Origin: Amycolatopsis sp. MtRt-6
GTDB lineage: Bacteria > Actinomycetota > Actinomycetes > Mycobacteriales > Pseudonocardiaceae
DNA: 64,000 nt
Assembly: GCF_017308975.1 (NCBI RefSeq)
Contig: NZ_JADWPD010000003.1
Span: 124,001 to 188,000, forward strand
Reading direction: 5' to 3'
Below are positions 33,265-42,789 of the stretch, piece after piece (position 1 is the stretch's first letter; each line of letters starts with the position of its first letter). The notes beneath the pieces were generated by a model, which saw only the letters and a list, made by a program, of their open reading frames with translations, ran no database searches and had not been told where the DNA came from. The position numbers and the translations under genes were made by a program.

Positions 33265-34938
33265 ATGACCGAGACCCTGTCCAACGCCGAAAAGAGTGCC
33301 CCGCCGAAACGCCGGTACGCCCCGCTCGCGGCGAACGAAAACCGCGAGGACTACTCACTGCGCTTCGCCGCTCATTCGTTCCGGAAATGGTCCCCGTTCG
33401 TGGTCGCGACGACGGCGCTGGGCGGCATCGCCTACCTCGCCGACTTCGCCATCGGCGCCAGCATCGTCCTCTCCTACGGCTTCACCTCCGGTGTGCTGGC
33501 GATCCTCGCCGCGGCCGTCGTCATCTTCGTGACCGGCGTGCCCATCGCGGCCGCCTGCGCGAAGTCCGGAGTGGACATGGACCTGCTGACCCGCGGTGCC
33601 GGCTTCGGCTACTTCGGGTCGACGCTGACGTCGCTCGTGTACGCGAGCTTCACCGTCATCTTCTTCTCGCTCGAAGGCTCGATCATGGCGCAGGCCTTCG
33701 AGCTCGCCGTCGGCATCCCGCTGGCCATCGGCTACCTCCTCTCCACGCTCATCGTGCTGCCGTTCGCGCTCTACGGCATGGGCGCGGTCGCGAAGATGCA
33801 GACCTGGACACAGCCGCTGTGGATCGCCGGCCTGGTGCTGCCGTTCGTCGTCGTGCTCGTCCGCGAGCCGGGCAAGTTCGCCGAGTTCACCCAGTTCGGG
33901 GGCACGGAGGGTGCCGGCGCCGGGTTCTCCGCGATCGGGTTCGGCTTCGGCATGGGTGTCGCGCTGTCGCTGATCGGGCAGATCGGCGAGCAGGCCGACT
34001 ACCTGCGGTTCATGCCGGAGAAGACGGCGGAGAACAAGCGGTCGTGGTGGACCGCCGTGCTGGCCGCCGGGCCCGGCTGGGTGATCCTCGGCGCCGCCAA
34101 GCAGATCGGCGGCGCGCTGCTGGCCTTCATCGCCCTCGGCGTCGTCGGGAAGACGCACGCGCTGGAGCCGATCGCGCCGTACCTGGAAGCGGTGAAGCCG
34201 GCACTCGGGCCGGTGGCGCTGACGTTCGCCGCGCTGTTCGTCGTCGTCTCGCAGATCAAGATCAACACGACGAACGCCTATTCCGGCTCGCTGTCGTTCG
34301 CGAACTTCTTCTCCCGCGTGCTGCACAAGCACCCCGGCCGGGTCTGGTACGTGCTGGTCAACTGCGGGATCGCGCTCGCGCTGATGGAGTTCGGCGCGTT
34401 CGGGTTCCTCAACAAGATCCTCGGCTTCTACTCGAACGTCGCCATCGCCTGGATCGGTGCCGTCTGCGCCGACCTGGTGATCGCCAAGCCGCTGGGCCTC
34501 TCGCCGCGCTACATCGAGTTCAAGCGCGCCTACCTGCACAAGATCAACCCGGTCGGGTTCGGCTCGATGGTGGTCGCGTCGGCGGTGTCGATCGTGGCGT
34601 ACTTCGGCGTGTTCGGACAGTTCCTGGCCGCCTTCAGCCCGCTGCTCGCGCTGGTCATCGCCATCGTGCTGGTGCCGACGCTGGCCGTCGCGACGAAGGG
34701 GAAGTACTACCTGGCCCGGGAGAACACCGTCGCCGGCCCGGACTCCGACGTCGATCTGCGCGCGACGCACACCTGCTCGGTCTGCGGCGACCCGTACGAG
34801 CTGCCGGACGTCGCCGACTGCGCGAAGCAGGACGGCCCGATCTGCTCGCTCTGCTGCACGCTCGACAGCACCTGCCACGACGTGTGCCAGACGACCGGCC
34901 CGGTCGCGCTCGGCCTGCCCACGGTCCGGACGCCGTAA
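33265..34938 (+). CDS. NCS1 purine/cytosine permease-like transporter with cysteine-rich tail
   Basis: 557-residue membrane protein with about 12 helices from residue 45 to 480, of the nucleobase:cation symporter-1 (CodB-like) kind: AANENREDYSLRFA and the GAGFGYFGSTLTSLVYASF helix fit. A cytoplasmic tail follows with eight cysteines (504, 507, 519, 527, 530, 531, 537, 541) in TCSVCGD and ICSLCCTLDSTCHDVC, likely to bind zinc or an Fe-S centre. CodB itself lacks this tail; I recall similar tails in permease-linked sensor proteins. A GlnR-like box upstream and the urease operon nearby suggest nitrogen scavenging. ATG at 33265 follows GGAGGCAGGC. Confidence 0.85.
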   Translation: MTETLSNAEKSAPPKRRYAPLAANENREDYSLRFAAHSFRKWSPFVVATTALGGIAYLADFAIGASIVLSYGFTSGVLAILAAAVVIFVTGVPIAAACAKSGVDMDLLTRGAGFGYFGSTLTSLVYASFTVIFFSLEGSIMAQAFELAVGIPLAIGYLLSTLIVLPFALYGMGAVAKMQTWTQPLWIAGLVLPFVVVLVREPGKFAEFTQFGGTEGAGAGFSAIGFGFGMGVALSLIGQIGEQADYLRFMPEKTAENKRSWWTAVLAAGPGWVILGAAKQIGGALLAFIALGVVGKTHALEPIAPYLEAVKPALGPVALTFAALFVVVSQIKINTTNAYSGSLSFANFFSRVLHKHPGRVWYVLVNCGIALALMEFGAFGFLNKILGFYSNVAIAWIGAVCADLVIAKPLGLSPRYIEFKRAYLHKINPVGFGSMVVASAVSIVAYFGVFGQFLAAFSPLLALVIAIVLVPTLAVATKGKYYLARENTVAGPDSDVDLRATHTCSVCGDPYELPDVADCAKQDGPICSLCCTLDSTCHDVCQTTGPVALGLPTVRTP

Positions 34939-34947
34939 GGTCCGTGC

Positions 34948-34984
34948 GGGCCCGTTCCCGGCGTCCGCCGCCGGGAACGGGCCC
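34948..34984. terminator. Perfect 16-bp hairpin between convergent genes
   Basis: GGGCCCGTTCCCGGCG (34948-34963), loop TCCGC, exact complement (34969-34984). It ends the permease transcript and, on the other strand, begins right at the TetR stop codon. Confidence 0.85.
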
Positions 34985-35695
34985 TCACGTTCGCCGGGTT
35001 CCCCCCTGCTCCCCCACCCGGCTCGACTGTTCCACGCCGGCCGGCGCCCCGGGGTTGCCCCGGATTTCCGGGATTTTTCCGGGCCGCATGATGGCCGCCA
35101 GCATCAGCGCGCGCAGCTCCGCGCCGACGTCCTCCACCGGCAGCGGCGGCTCGTGCGCCTGCCACTCGCGCAGCAGCCCGGTGGCCGCGCCGACCAGGGC
35201 GATCGCCGTCAGCCGGTAGTCGCGGTCGGGCGCCGCGCCGTGCTCGGCCGCGCGGCGCGCCTCCGTCTCGATGAAGGTCGCCCAGCGGTCGACCCACACC
35301 TGGTGCTGCGCCTCCAGCTCCGCGCTGACGCCGACGGCTTCGACGTAGTTCAGCCGCGGCAGGCGCGGGTCGACGGTGACCGTGTCGATGAAGACGTCGA
35401 GCAGCGTGGCGATGCGCGTCACGGCGTCGGCTTCGGCGACCTCGTCGAGCGCGGCGGTGACGTGCTCCAGCGCGAGGCTGTTGATCCGGTCGTGCAGCGT
35501 GCGCAGGACGTCTTCCTTGCCGGTGAACTCCTCGTAGAAGTTCCGGGTGGACACGCCGGCGCGGGCGCACACCTCGGTGATCTTCGTCTGCCGGAAGCCG
35601 GTGGAGGTGAACAGCTCGAGACCGGCCGTGAGCAGCCGCTCGCGGCGGTCGGCGCGACGTTGTTCGGGTGCGACACCGCCGTACGTGCGAGCCAA
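34985..35695 (-). CDS. TetR family regulator divergent from secreted lipase
   Basis: 236-residue repressor with HTH TKITEVCARAGVSTRNFYEEF (residues about 37-57); the FYEEFTGKEDV form is common in a lipid-related TetR group. The C-terminal tail after residue 205 is low-complexity. It diverges from a secreted lipase gene with 88 bp between starts, so a link to lipid supply is reasonable. No sharp palindrome was found between them. It ends at a strong bidirectional terminator. Confidence 0.85.
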   Translation of the reverse strand: MARTYGGVAPEQRRADRRERLLTAGLELFTSTGFRQTKITEVCARAGVSTRNFYEEFTGKEDVLRTLHDRINSLALEHVTAALDEVAEADAVTRIATLLDVFIDTVTVDPRLPRLNYVEAVGVSAELEAQHQVWVDRWATFIETEARRAAEHGAAPDRDYRLTAIALVGAATGLLREWQAHEPPLPVEDVGAELRALMLAAIMRPGKIPEIRGNPGAPAGVEQSSRVGEQGGTRRT

Positions 35696-35783
35696 CAGTC
35701 GTCTCCTCCTTCTGAGGGATTGCCGGATCCTACCGGCCTGGCTAAATTGTGAAAACCTCGATTACCAAACACCGGAGGCAACG

Positions 35784-36884
35784 ATGCTTCGTCGGTTACT
35801 GGTCGCCGTCGCGCTCCTTTTCGTGACAGCCGCCCCCGCGGCGCACGCGGACCCGGGTGTCCTGCTGGAACAGAAGCCGGTGACGGTGTTCGTCGGCCCG
35901 TTCCCGGCGCCCGTCAAGGCCTGGCACCTGCTGTACCGCTCGACCTCGGCGACCGGCGAGCCGAACGCCGTGTCCGGCACGCTGCTGGTGCCGCCGACGC
36001 CGTGGCTGCGCGGCGGCCCGCGGCCGCTGATCACGTACGCGGTGGGCACGCACGGCCTCGGCGACCAGTGCGCGCCCTCGAACCTGCTGGCCCACGGCAT
36101 CGAGAACGAGAGCGCGCTGCTGGCGCAGGCGTTGTCGCAGGGCTGGGCGGTCGTCGTCACCGACTACGAAGGGCTCGGCACGCCGGGCACGCACACGTAC
36201 GCGGTCGGGCAGTCCGAAGGTCGCGCGGTGCTCGACGCGGCACGGGCGGCCGCCCAGGTGACCGGCGCGGGGCTGTCGCCGTCCGGACCGGTGGGCGTGT
36301 TCGGGTATTCGCAGGGCGGCCAGGCCGCGGCGTGGGCGGCCGAGCTGCAGGCCACGTACGCGCCTTCGCTGAACGTGGTCGGCGTCGCGGCCGGCGGCGT
36401 CCCGGCGGACCTGAACGCGGTGTTCGCGGCCAACGACGGAGGCGCGGCGTTCGGCCTGGTCCTCGGCGCGGCGACGGGCTTCGCGGCGGCGTACCCGGAC
36501 GTGCCCTTCGCGTCGATCCTGAACGACCGCGGCCGCGAGGCGGTGGCCCGCGTGTCGAAGGCCTGCACGGTGGAACTCGGCGCGGCGGCACCGTTCGCGC
36601 ACCTGCGGGACTTCGTGACGGTGCCGGACCCGATCCACGAGCCGCACTGGCAGGCCCGCCTGGCGGAGAACTACCTGGGCACGACGGCCCCGAAGGCACC
36701 GGTGTACCTGTACCACGCAACGCTGGACGAGCTGATCCCGTTCAGTGTCGGCACGGCGTTGCGCGACCGTTGGAAGTCCCTCGGCGCGAAGCTGACGTGG
36801 CAGGAGTTCCCGCTGCTGGAACACATCGGCGGCGTCTCGGTCGGCGGCCCGGCGGCGATGACCTGGCTGGGCACGAAGTTCTGA
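35784..36884 (+). CDS. Secreted lipase (LIP family)
   Basis: 366-residue exported alpha/beta hydrolase. ATG at 35784 after GGAGG gives a signal peptide MLRRLLVAVALLFVTAAPAA with cleavage after AHA (residue 22). Nucleophile Ser176 sits in GVFGYSQGGQAAAW; the Asp in YHATLDELIPF and the His in LLEHIGG complete the triad; THGLGDQCAPS forms the oxyanion region. This is the secretory lipase (PF03583) pattern seen in Candida and actinomycetes. It would release fatty acids from acylglycerols outside the cell. Ends in a modest hairpin before the convergent urease operon. Confidence 0.9.
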   Translation: MLRRLLVAVALLFVTAAPAAHADPGVLLEQKPVTVFVGPFPAPVKAWHLLYRSTSATGEPNAVSGTLLVPPTPWLRGGPRPLITYAVGTHGLGDQCAPSNLLAHGIENESALLAQALSQGWAVVVTDYEGLGTPGTHTYAVGQSEGRAVLDAARAAAQVTGAGLSPSGPVGVFGYSQGGQAAAWAAELQATYAPSLNVVGVAAGGVPADLNAVFAANDGGAAFGLVLGAATGFAAAYPDVPFASILNDRGREAVARVSKACTVELGAAAPFAHLRDFVTVPDPIHEPHWQARLAENYLGTTAPKAPVYLYHATLDELIPFSVGTALRDRWKSLGAKLTWQEFPLLEHIGGVSVGGPAAMTWLGTKF

Positions 36885-36896
36885 AAACTGTCGGTG

Positions 36897-36923
36897 GCCC
36901 CCGGTAGCGTGGAAAACGGGGGC
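36897..36923. terminator. Hairpin between lipase and ureD
   Basis: GCCCCCG (36897-36903) and CGGGGGC (36917-36923), 7-bp perfect stem with a 13-nt loop in the 42-bp gap between the two convergent genes. Confidence 0.55.
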
Positions 36924-36926
36924 TGC

Positions 36927-37622
36927 TCAGAACGGCCGCAGCGCGGTGACCGCGTCCGGGGCGAGGGAAGTCGTGAGGGTGCCGCCCGCAGCGAGGGGGC
37001 TGCGGGACCACCACTCACCCGAGGCCGCCGGGAGCTCGGGGCCGCCGACCTCCAGGTCCGTGGCCAGCACCCGGCGGCCCGCCAGCACGGCCAAGCTCCC
37101 GTCCAAGCCCGTGTCCCCCACCGAAAGCGTCTGCCGCAGCACCGGCGCCCCGGCCCGGACCACGTCCAAAGTGGTCACCAGGGAACCGTGCCGCTCCCCG
37201 GCCCGCCCCAGCACCAGCACCTCCCGCGTGTGCAGGTAGGCGTCCGACGCCAGCGAAGCCCGGAAAACCGCGTTGTGCCGCGCCCGAGCCGTGATCACCG
37301 TCGGCTCCGGCAGGTACTCCAGCGATCCACCCTCCTCGACCACGACGTCCACAGTAGACAAAGAGGACTCACCGTGGAGACCGGGCAGCGCCAGCGTCGC
37401 CGCCACGCCGGAAAGGCGCAGCGAAGCGCCGGGGCCGACGTGCACCGACAGCAGGAGGTCGTCCCCGCCCAGCGGCGACGTCGCCGAGTTGACCAGGTGC
37501 ACCACCGCCGTCGGGCCGGACCGTCGCCGCGGGAACAACGTCAGCGGCGCCATCGAGCACAGCTCCCGCAGCACCGTGCGCGTACCGTCGAAGCACGCCG
37601 TCAGCCGGGCGTGGGCCTTCAC
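36927..37622 (-). CDS. ureD: Urease accessory protein UreD
   Basis: 231-residue accessory protein that with UreF and UreG makes the platform on which nickel is delivered to apo-urease. Shorter than the 260-280 residues of many UreD/UreH proteins. Family features: [25 protein letters not shown], and [22 protein letters not shown] (as [14 protein letters not shown]). GTG start at 37622 overlaps the ureG stop (GTGA). Last gene of the ureABCFGD operon. Confidence 0.9.
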   Translation of the reverse strand: MKAHARLTACFDGTRTVLRELCSMAPLTLFPRRRSGPTAVVHLVNSATSPLGGDDLLLSVHVGPGASLRLSGVAATLALPGLHGESSLSTVDVVVEEGGSLEYLPEPTVITARARHNAVFRASLASDAYLHTREVLVLGRAGERHGSLVTTLDVVRAGAPVLRQTLSVGDTGLDGSLAVLAGRRVLATDLEVGGPELPAASGEWWSRSPLAAGGTLTTSLAPDAVTALRPF

Positions 37623-38311
37623 AGCAGCGAACGGACCCAGTCGGCCACCGCCGGCGCGTCCGGGGTGTCCACAAGGGACTGCGTGATCACCGGCAGCGAT
37701 CCGCGCATCCGGTGCGCGTCCGACGTCATCACGTCCATGTCCGCGCCGACCAGGTGGGCGATGTCGATCTTGTTGATCACCAGGAGGTCCGCCGTCGTGA
37801 CGCCGGGGCCGCCCTTGCGCGGCACCTTGTCGCCGCCCGCGACGTCGACCACGAAGACCTGGCTGTCCGCCAGGCCGCGGCTGAACACCGCCGTGAGGTT
37901 GTCGCCGCCGCTCTCGATGATCACCAGGTCGAGACCGGGGAACTTCTCCTCCAGGCGTTCGACGGCGTCCAGGTTCGCCGTGATGTCGTCGCGGATCGCC
38001 GTGTGCGGGCAGGCGCCCGTCTGCACCGCCTCGATCCGGGCCGGGTCCAGCACACCGGCCCGCCGCAGGAAGTCCGCGTCCTCCGTCGTGTAGATGTCGT
38101 TCGTGACGACGGCGAGGTTGAGCTCGTCACCCAGGGCGCGGCACAGCGCCGCGGTCAGCGCCGTCTTGCCCGAGCCGACCGGGCCGCCGATGCCGATCCG
38201 GTACGCGCGGCCGGCGGTGGGTGCTGCGTCGTAGTGGTCCGGCTCGGTGGCCGTCGGGTCGAAGTTGACCGGGTGGACGTGCCCGTGCCCGTGTCCGTGG
38301 TCAGCTGGCAA
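37619..38311 (-). CDS. ureG: Urease accessory GTPase UreG
   Basis: 230-residue SIMIBI-class GTPase that carries nickel to urease. P-loop GPVGSGKT at 43-50, [13 protein letters not shown], the Cys-Pro-His metal site [22 protein letters not shown] and the base motif [16 protein letters not shown] at 38311 is taken as the start: it lies in the end of ureF and yields a His-rich leader ([12 protein letters not shown]). That leader resembles the nickel-storing tail of UreE, and no ureE gene is present. Overlaps ureD downstream by 4 bp. Confidence 0.94.
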   Translation of the reverse strand: MPADHGHGHGHVHPVNFDPTATEPDHYDAAPTAGRAYRIGIGGPVGSGKTALTAALCRALGDELNLAVVTNDIYTTEDADFLRRAGVLDPARIEAVQTGACPHTAIRDDITANLDAVERLEEKFPGLDLVIIESGGDNLTAVFSRGLADSQVFVVDVAGGDKVPRKGGPGVTTADLLVINKIDIAHLVGADMDVMTSDAHRMRGSLPVITQSLVDTPDAPAVADWVRSLL

Positions 38312-38972
38312 AGAGACGCACCTCTTCCTTGTGGTGCCGGGCGTGGGCCTCGGCGAACAGATCCAACGCGGGCGACCCCGGCGACGGCAGCGCCGCCGGG
38401 TCGTCCCCCGCCACCGACGCCGCCTCCGCGCAAACGGAAGCGAGGTCGAGGCGCGCCACGACGGCGTTGACGGCAAAGGGATCCAGGCCCAGCAGCCGCA
38501 CGGCCGCACTCGCCGGGCCGCTGACCGCCAGGTACGCCACGGCCATGGCCGCGTCGTACGGCGAGCCGCCGGCGACGCCGACCAGCGCGCCCAGCACGAT
38601 CGGGTGGTGTGGCCGCGGCGTCTCGGCCAGCAACGCGTCGAGCACCGGTGACGGCCACGCGATCCGCCCGGCCCGCGCGGTCCCGCGGCCCTGCGCCCGG
38701 GACGCCTCACGCTGCGCGAGCGACGGCGTCCGCGCGTCGAGCTCACTGTCCAACAGGGACCAATTGCCTTCGGTGACAGCCGCGTGCGCGGAAGCGGCCG
38801 CGAAAACCGCCGCCAGGTAACCCGCTGTCCGCAACCGTCCGGAAAGGAATCCCGGCAGGTCGCGCACGGACGTCACCAGTTTCCGCGCGACGACCTCCTC
38901 GAGCCCGCCGCTGTGGATGTGCCCGCCGCCGGGGAAGCGGGAGTCCGCGAGGATCAGTGCCGACAGGTCCAT
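38301..38972 (-). CDS. ureF: Urease accessory protein UreF
   Basis: 223-residue helical accessory protein that bridges UreD and UreG and gates GTP hydrolysis. The typical start [21 protein letters not shown] (given as [16 protein letters not shown]) and the [16 protein letters not shown] helix near the C-terminus identify it. The start ATG overlaps the ureC stop (TGATG); the 3' end overlaps ureG by 11 bp. Position in the operon is standard. Confidence 0.92.
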   Translation of the reverse strand: MDLSALILADSRFPGGGHIHSGGLEEVVARKLVTSVRDLPGFLSGRLRTAGYLAAVFAAASAHAAVTEGNWSLLDSELDARTPSLAQREASRAQGRGTARAGRIAWPSPVLDALLAETPRPHHPIVLGALVGVAGGSPYDAAMAVAYLAVSGPASAAVRLLGLDPFAVNAVVARLDLASVCAEAASVAGDDPAALPSPGSPALDLFAEAHARHHKEEVRLFAS

Positions 38973-40687
38973 CAGAACAAGAAGTATCGCTGGGTCATCG
39001 GCAGCTCGGTCACCGGCTGCGGTTCGATCAGTTCCCCGTCGACGTGCACGGCGAAGCTGTCCGGCTCGACGCGGACGTCCGGCGAGGCGTCGTTGAGCAC
39101 CATGTCCGCCTTGGTCCGCGCGCGCATGTTCGACACGGCGGCCAGCGGCCGCGTGATGCCGAACTGCTCGCGCAATCCACTGTCCAAAGCGGACGGCGCG
39201 ACGAAGTGCAGGCTCAGCGCGGCCCCGATGTTCGCCCCGAACATCGGGCGAGCCAGCACCGGCTGCGGCGTCGGGATGGACGCGTTCGCGTCCCCCATCG
39301 CCGCCCAGGCCGGCATGCCGCCCTTGAGCACGACGTGCGGGCGGACGCCGAAGAACTTCGGTTCCCACAGCACGAGGTCGGCGAGCTTGCCGACCTCGAC
39401 CGAGCCGAGCTCGGACTCCATGCCGTGCGCGATGGCCGGGTTGATCGTGTACTTGGCGACGTAGCGCCGCGCGCGCAGGTTGTCGGCCGCGCCGTCGCCG
39501 GGCAGTGCGCCGCGGCGGCGTTTCATCACGTGCGCCGTCTGCCAGGTCCGGATGATCACCTCGCCGATCCGGCCCATCGCCTGCGAATCGGAGCTCATCA
39601 TCGAGATCGCGCCCATGTCGTGCAGGACGTCCTCGGCGGCGATCGTCGTCGGCCGGATCCGGCTTTCGGCGAAGGCGAGGTCCTCGGGCACCGACGGGTT
39701 GAGGTGGTGGCAGACCACGAGCATGTCGAGGTGCTCGTCGAGGGTGTTGGCCGTGTGCGGGCGGGTCGGGTTGGTCGACGACGGCAGCACGTTCGGCAGC
39801 GAGACGACCCGGATGATGTCCGGCGCGTGCCCGCCACCGGCACCTTCGGTGTGGTACGCGTTGATCGAGCGGCCACCGATGGCGTCCACAGTGGACTCCA
39901 GGAAGCCGGCCTCGTTCAGCGTGTCGGTGTGGATGCCCACCTGCACACCGGCTTCGTCGGCCACGGTGAGACAGGCGTCGATCGCCGCGGGCGTGGTGCC
40001 CCAGTCCTCGTGCAGCTTGAACCCGCCCGCGCCGGCGGCGAGCTGTTCGCGCAGCGCCTCCAGCCGGACGGTGTTCCCCTTGCCCAGCAACAGGACGTTC
40101 ACCGGGTACCCGTCCATGGCGGCCAGCATCCGGCCGAGGTGCCACGCGCCGGGGGTGACCGTGGTGGCCTTGGTGCCGTCGTTCGGGCCGGTGCCGCCCC
40201 CGACCAGCGTGGTCACGCCGGCGGCGAGCGCGGTGCCGACGAGCTGCGGGCAGATGAAGTGGACGTGGCAGTCGACGCCGCCCGCGGTGAGGATCTTGCC
40301 GTTGCCGGACAGCACCTCGGTCGACGGCCCGATGACCAGGGCCGGGTCGACGCCGTCCATCGTGTCCGGGTTGCCGGCCTTGCCGATGCCGACGATCCGG
40401 CCGTCGCGCACGCCGACGTCGGCCTTGACGATGCCCCAGTGGTCGAGGATCACCGCGCCGGTGATGATCAGGTCGGGGGTGCCCTCGGCCCGGGTCGCCG
40501 TGGCCTGGCCCATCGACTCGCGGATGACCTTGCCGCCGCCGAAGAGCACCTCGTCGCCGGAGCCGCCGGGCCCCATCGAGCGGTCCTCGGTGACCTCGAT
40601 CAGCAGGTCGGTGTCGGCGAGCCGGATGCGGTCGCCGGTGGTCGGGCCGAACAGCTCGGCGTAGCGCTCGCGATCGATCTGCGGCAC
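38972..40687 (-). CDS. ureC: Urease alpha subunit
   Basis: 571-residue catalytic subunit that hydrolyses urea to ammonia and carbamate with a di-nickel site. Ligands: His141 and His143 in DCHVHFICP, carbamylated Lys224 in [10 protein letters not shown], His253 in GIHTDTLNE, His279 in [11 protein letters not shown], and Asp367 in [11 protein letters not shown]; the active-site flap Cys326-His327 is in VVCHHLNPS. All key residues are kept, so an active enzyme is expected. GTG start at 40687, one base after the ureB stop. Cytoplasmic (ABC)3 complex. Confidence 0.97.
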   Translation of the reverse strand: MPQIDRERYAELFGPTTGDRIRLADTDLLIEVTEDRSMGPGGSGDEVLFGGGKVIRESMGQATATRAEGTPDLIITGAVILDHWGIVKADVGVRDGRIVGIGKAGNPDTMDGVDPALVIGPSTEVLSGNGKILTAGGVDCHVHFICPQLVGTALAAGVTTLVGGGTGPNDGTKATTVTPGAWHLGRMLAAMDGYPVNVLLLGKGNTVRLEALREQLAAGAGGFKLHEDWGTTPAAIDACLTVADEAGVQVGIHTDTLNEAGFLESTVDAIGGRSINAYHTEGAGGGHAPDIIRVVSLPNVLPSSTNPTRPHTANTLDEHLDMLVVCHHLNPSVPEDLAFAESRIRPTTIAAEDVLHDMGAISMMSSDSQAMGRIGEVIIRTWQTAHVMKRRRGALPGDGAADNLRARRYVAKYTINPAIAHGMESELGSVEVGKLADLVLWEPKFFGVRPHVVLKGGMPAWAAMGDANASIPTPQPVLARPMFGANIGAALSLHFVAPSALDSGLREQFGITRPLAAVSNMRARTKADMVLNDASPDVRVEPDSFAVHVDGELIEPQPVTELPMTQRYFLF

Positions 40688-40688
40688 G

Positions 40689-40994
40689 TCAGAACTCCCC
40701 TGCGAATTCGGACCGCAGGCCGGGCACCCGGCGGGCTCCGGCCAGCGGCACCAGGTCGACCTCGCGCTCGACGCCCGGCTCGAACCGCACCGACGTCCCG
40801 GCCGGGACGTCGAGCCGGTGGCCGCGGGCGGCGTCCCGGTCGAACTCGAGGCCGGGGTTGACGGCGGCGAAGTGGTAGTGCGAGCCGACCTGCACCGGCC
40901 GGTCGCCGAGGTTCCGCACGAGCAGCCGGACGCGCGCGCGGCCGGGGTTCAGCTCGACCGGCTCGTCGCCGGGAATGATCTCGCCAGGGCGCAT
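40689..40994 (-). CDS. ureB: Urease beta subunit
   Basis: 101-residue structural subunit. [19 protein letters not shown] at the start and the conserved [18 protein letters not shown] strand leave no doubt; the ending [12 protein letters not shown] is shortened relative to some homologues. ATG at 40994, 11 bp after the ureA stop, with the ureA tail between. Forms the trimeric core with UreA and UreC. Confidence 0.96.
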   Translation of the reverse strand: MRPGEIIPGDEPVELNPGRARVRLLVRNLGDRPVQVGSHYHFAAVNPGLEFDRDAARGHRLDVPAGTSVRFEPGVEREVDLVPLAGARRVPGLRSEFAGEF

Positions 40995-41005
40995 GCCGCT
41001 GCCTT

Positions 41006-41308
41006 TCACACGATCGGGTCGTGCACGGTGACGAGCTTCGTGCCGTCCGGGAACGTGGCCTCGACCTGCACGGAGTCGACCATCTCGGGCACGCCGTCGA
41101 GCACCTGCGCCCGGGAGAGCACGGTCCGGCCGCTCGCCACGAGCTCGCTGACCGTGCGCCCGTCGCGGGCGCCTTCGAGGACGTGGTCGGTGATGAGCGC
41201 GACCGCCTCCGGGTAGTTGAGCCGGACGCCGCGGTCCAGCCGCTTCCGCGCGACGTCGGCCGCCACGTGGATGAGCAGCTTGTCGCGCTCCTGCGGGCTG
41301 AGGTGCAT
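41006..41308 (-). CDS. ureA: Urease gamma subunit
   Basis: 100 residues, exact family length. [20 protein letters not shown] and [20 protein letters not shown] (two classic blocks) and [17 protein letters not shown] at the C-terminus identify it. First gene of ureABCFGD. The 289-bp upstream gap to the divergent citrate synthase holds two GAAAC 5-mers (41327, 41350), which might be half-sites for GlnR, but partner half-sites are poor. Confidence 0.96.
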   Translation of the reverse strand: MHLSPQERDKLLIHVAADVARKRLDRGVRLNYPEAVALITDHVLEGARDGRTVSELVASGRTVLSRAQVLDGVPEMVDSVQVEATFPDGTKLVTVHDPIV

Positions 41309-41597
41309 GCGCTAGGTCTATCACCCGAAACACAGCGGCGCCGGGTTCGGAAACACAGGATTTACCTGGACTTCGTCACACTGCGTGGTGAAAATTCTCC
41401 TGACCGGAGGCTTCGGTGACTGAATCGTTCTCGTAATCGTGACCGAAACCACCGCATCTTTCGATTGCCTGCGGCCGGTCAAGAGAGCAAGGTCTATCCA
41501 TCCGTGCGATGTGGCGCGCGTTTCGTGCGCTCTGTCCCAACCACGCGACCAGCAGCAACCAGCCGGGGAAAAGCGCACCGAAAGGTTCCGCGAAACA

Positions 41598-42746
41598 GTG
41601 ACTACCTCCACGATCAGCAAGCCTCAGCCGTCCGGCCAACCCGACGACGGCTTCCGACCGGGCCTGGAGGGCGTCGTCGCCTTCCACACCGAAATCGCCG
41701 AACCCGACCGGGACGGCGGTGCCCTGCGCTACCGCGGCGTCGACATCGAGGACCTCGCCGGCAAGGTGACCTTCGGCGACGTGTGGGGCCTCCTCGTGGA
41801 CGGCCGGTTCGGCCACGGCCTGCCGCCCGCCGAGCCGTTCCCGCTGCCGGTGCACACCGGCGACGTCCGGGTGGACGTCCAGGCCGCGCTGGCCATGCTC
41901 GCCCCCATCTGGGGGTACCGCCCGCTGCTCGACATCACCGACGACGAGGCCCGTGAGCAGCTGGCCCGCGCCTCGGTGATGGCCCTCTCCTACGTCGCCC
42001 AGTCGGCGCGCGGCATCGGCCAGCCCGCCGTGCCGCAGGCCCGCGTCGACGAGGCCCACTCGATCACCGAGCGGTTCCTGGTCCGCTGGCGCGGCGAGCC
42101 GGACCCCGCGCACGTCAAGGCCCTGGACGCCTACTGGGTGTCGGCCGCCGAGCACGGCCTCAACGCCTCGACCTTCACCGCCCGCGTCATCGCCTCCACC
42201 GGCGCCGACGTCGCGGCGGCCATGTCCGGCGCGATCGGCGCGATGTCGGGCCCGCTGCACGGCGGCGCCCCGGCGCGCGTGCTGCCGATGATCGAAGAGG
42301 TCGAGCGCACCGGCGACCCCGAAGGCCTGGTCAAGGGCATCCTCGACCGCAAGGAACGCCTGATGGGCTTCGGCCACCGCGTCTACCGGGCCGAGGACCC
42401 GCGGGCGCGCGTGCTGCGCCGGACCTGCCAGGAACTCGGCGCGACCCGCTACGAGGCGGCCGCCGCGCTGGAGCAGGCCGCCCTGAAGGAGTTGCGCGAG
42501 CGGCGTCCGGATCACCCGATCGAGACCAACGTCGAGTTCTGGGCCGCGGTCATCCTGGACTTCGCGCAGGTCCCGCCGCACATGATGCCCGCGATGTTCA
42601 GCTCGGCCCGCACCGCCGGCTGGGCCGCGCACATCCTGGAGCAGAAGCGGACCGGACGTCTCGTGCGGCCGTCGGCCAAGTACGTCGGCCCGGCGCCGCG
42701 CAGCCCGGAGGACGTCGAGGGCTGGGAGCTCGTCACCAAGCACTGA
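41598..42746 (+). CDS. citA: Citrate synthase 2 (CitA type)
   Basis: 382-residue second citrate synthase, shorter than GltA and without its N-terminal beta domain, as in mycobacterial CitA. The start GTG at 41598 (VTTSTISKPQPSG) is chosen because conserved sequence begins just after it, although the frame is open to 41439 and the Shine-Dalgarno sequence is weak. Histidines: GPLHGGAPARVL and MGFGHRVYRAEDPRA. The third catalytic position, Asp in NVDFY of GltA, reads Glu here (NVEFWAAVIL). I believe this is common in the CitA branch. Divergent from ureA. May be a citrate or 2-methylcitrate synthase. Confidence 0.9.
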   Translation: MTTSTISKPQPSGQPDDGFRPGLEGVVAFHTEIAEPDRDGGALRYRGVDIEDLAGKVTFGDVWGLLVDGRFGHGLPPAEPFPLPVHTGDVRVDVQAALAMLAPIWGYRPLLDITDDEAREQLARASVMALSYVAQSARGIGQPAVPQARVDEAHSITERFLVRWRGEPDPAHVKALDAYWVSAAEHGLNASTFTARVIASTGADVAAAMSGAIGAMSGPLHGGAPARVLPMIEEVERTGDPEGLVKGILDRKERLMGFGHRVYRAEDPRARVLRRTCQELGATRYEAAAALEQAALKELRERRPDHPIETNVEFWAAVILDFAQVPPHMMPAMFSSARTAGWAAHILEQKRTGRLVRPSAKYVGPAPRSPEDVEGWELVTKH

Positions 42747-42755
42747 CCCGCGCGG

Positions 42756-42789
42756 GGAGCCGCCGCTTTCACACGGAAGTGGCGGCTCC
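42756..42789. terminator. 13-bp hairpin between citA and TetR gene
   Basis: GGAGCCGCCGCTT (42756-42768) pairs with 42777-42789 with one G-U; the loop contains the stop codon of the convergent TetR gene. A short T-containing stretch follows on the plus strand. Terminator of citA, probably bidirectional. Confidence 0.75.

Noticed and set aside
41316..41354. GlnR box upstream of ureA
   Set aside because: Two GAAAC 5-mers are present, but the paired GTNAC half-sites are poor, so it does not meet the standard used at 33159-33195.
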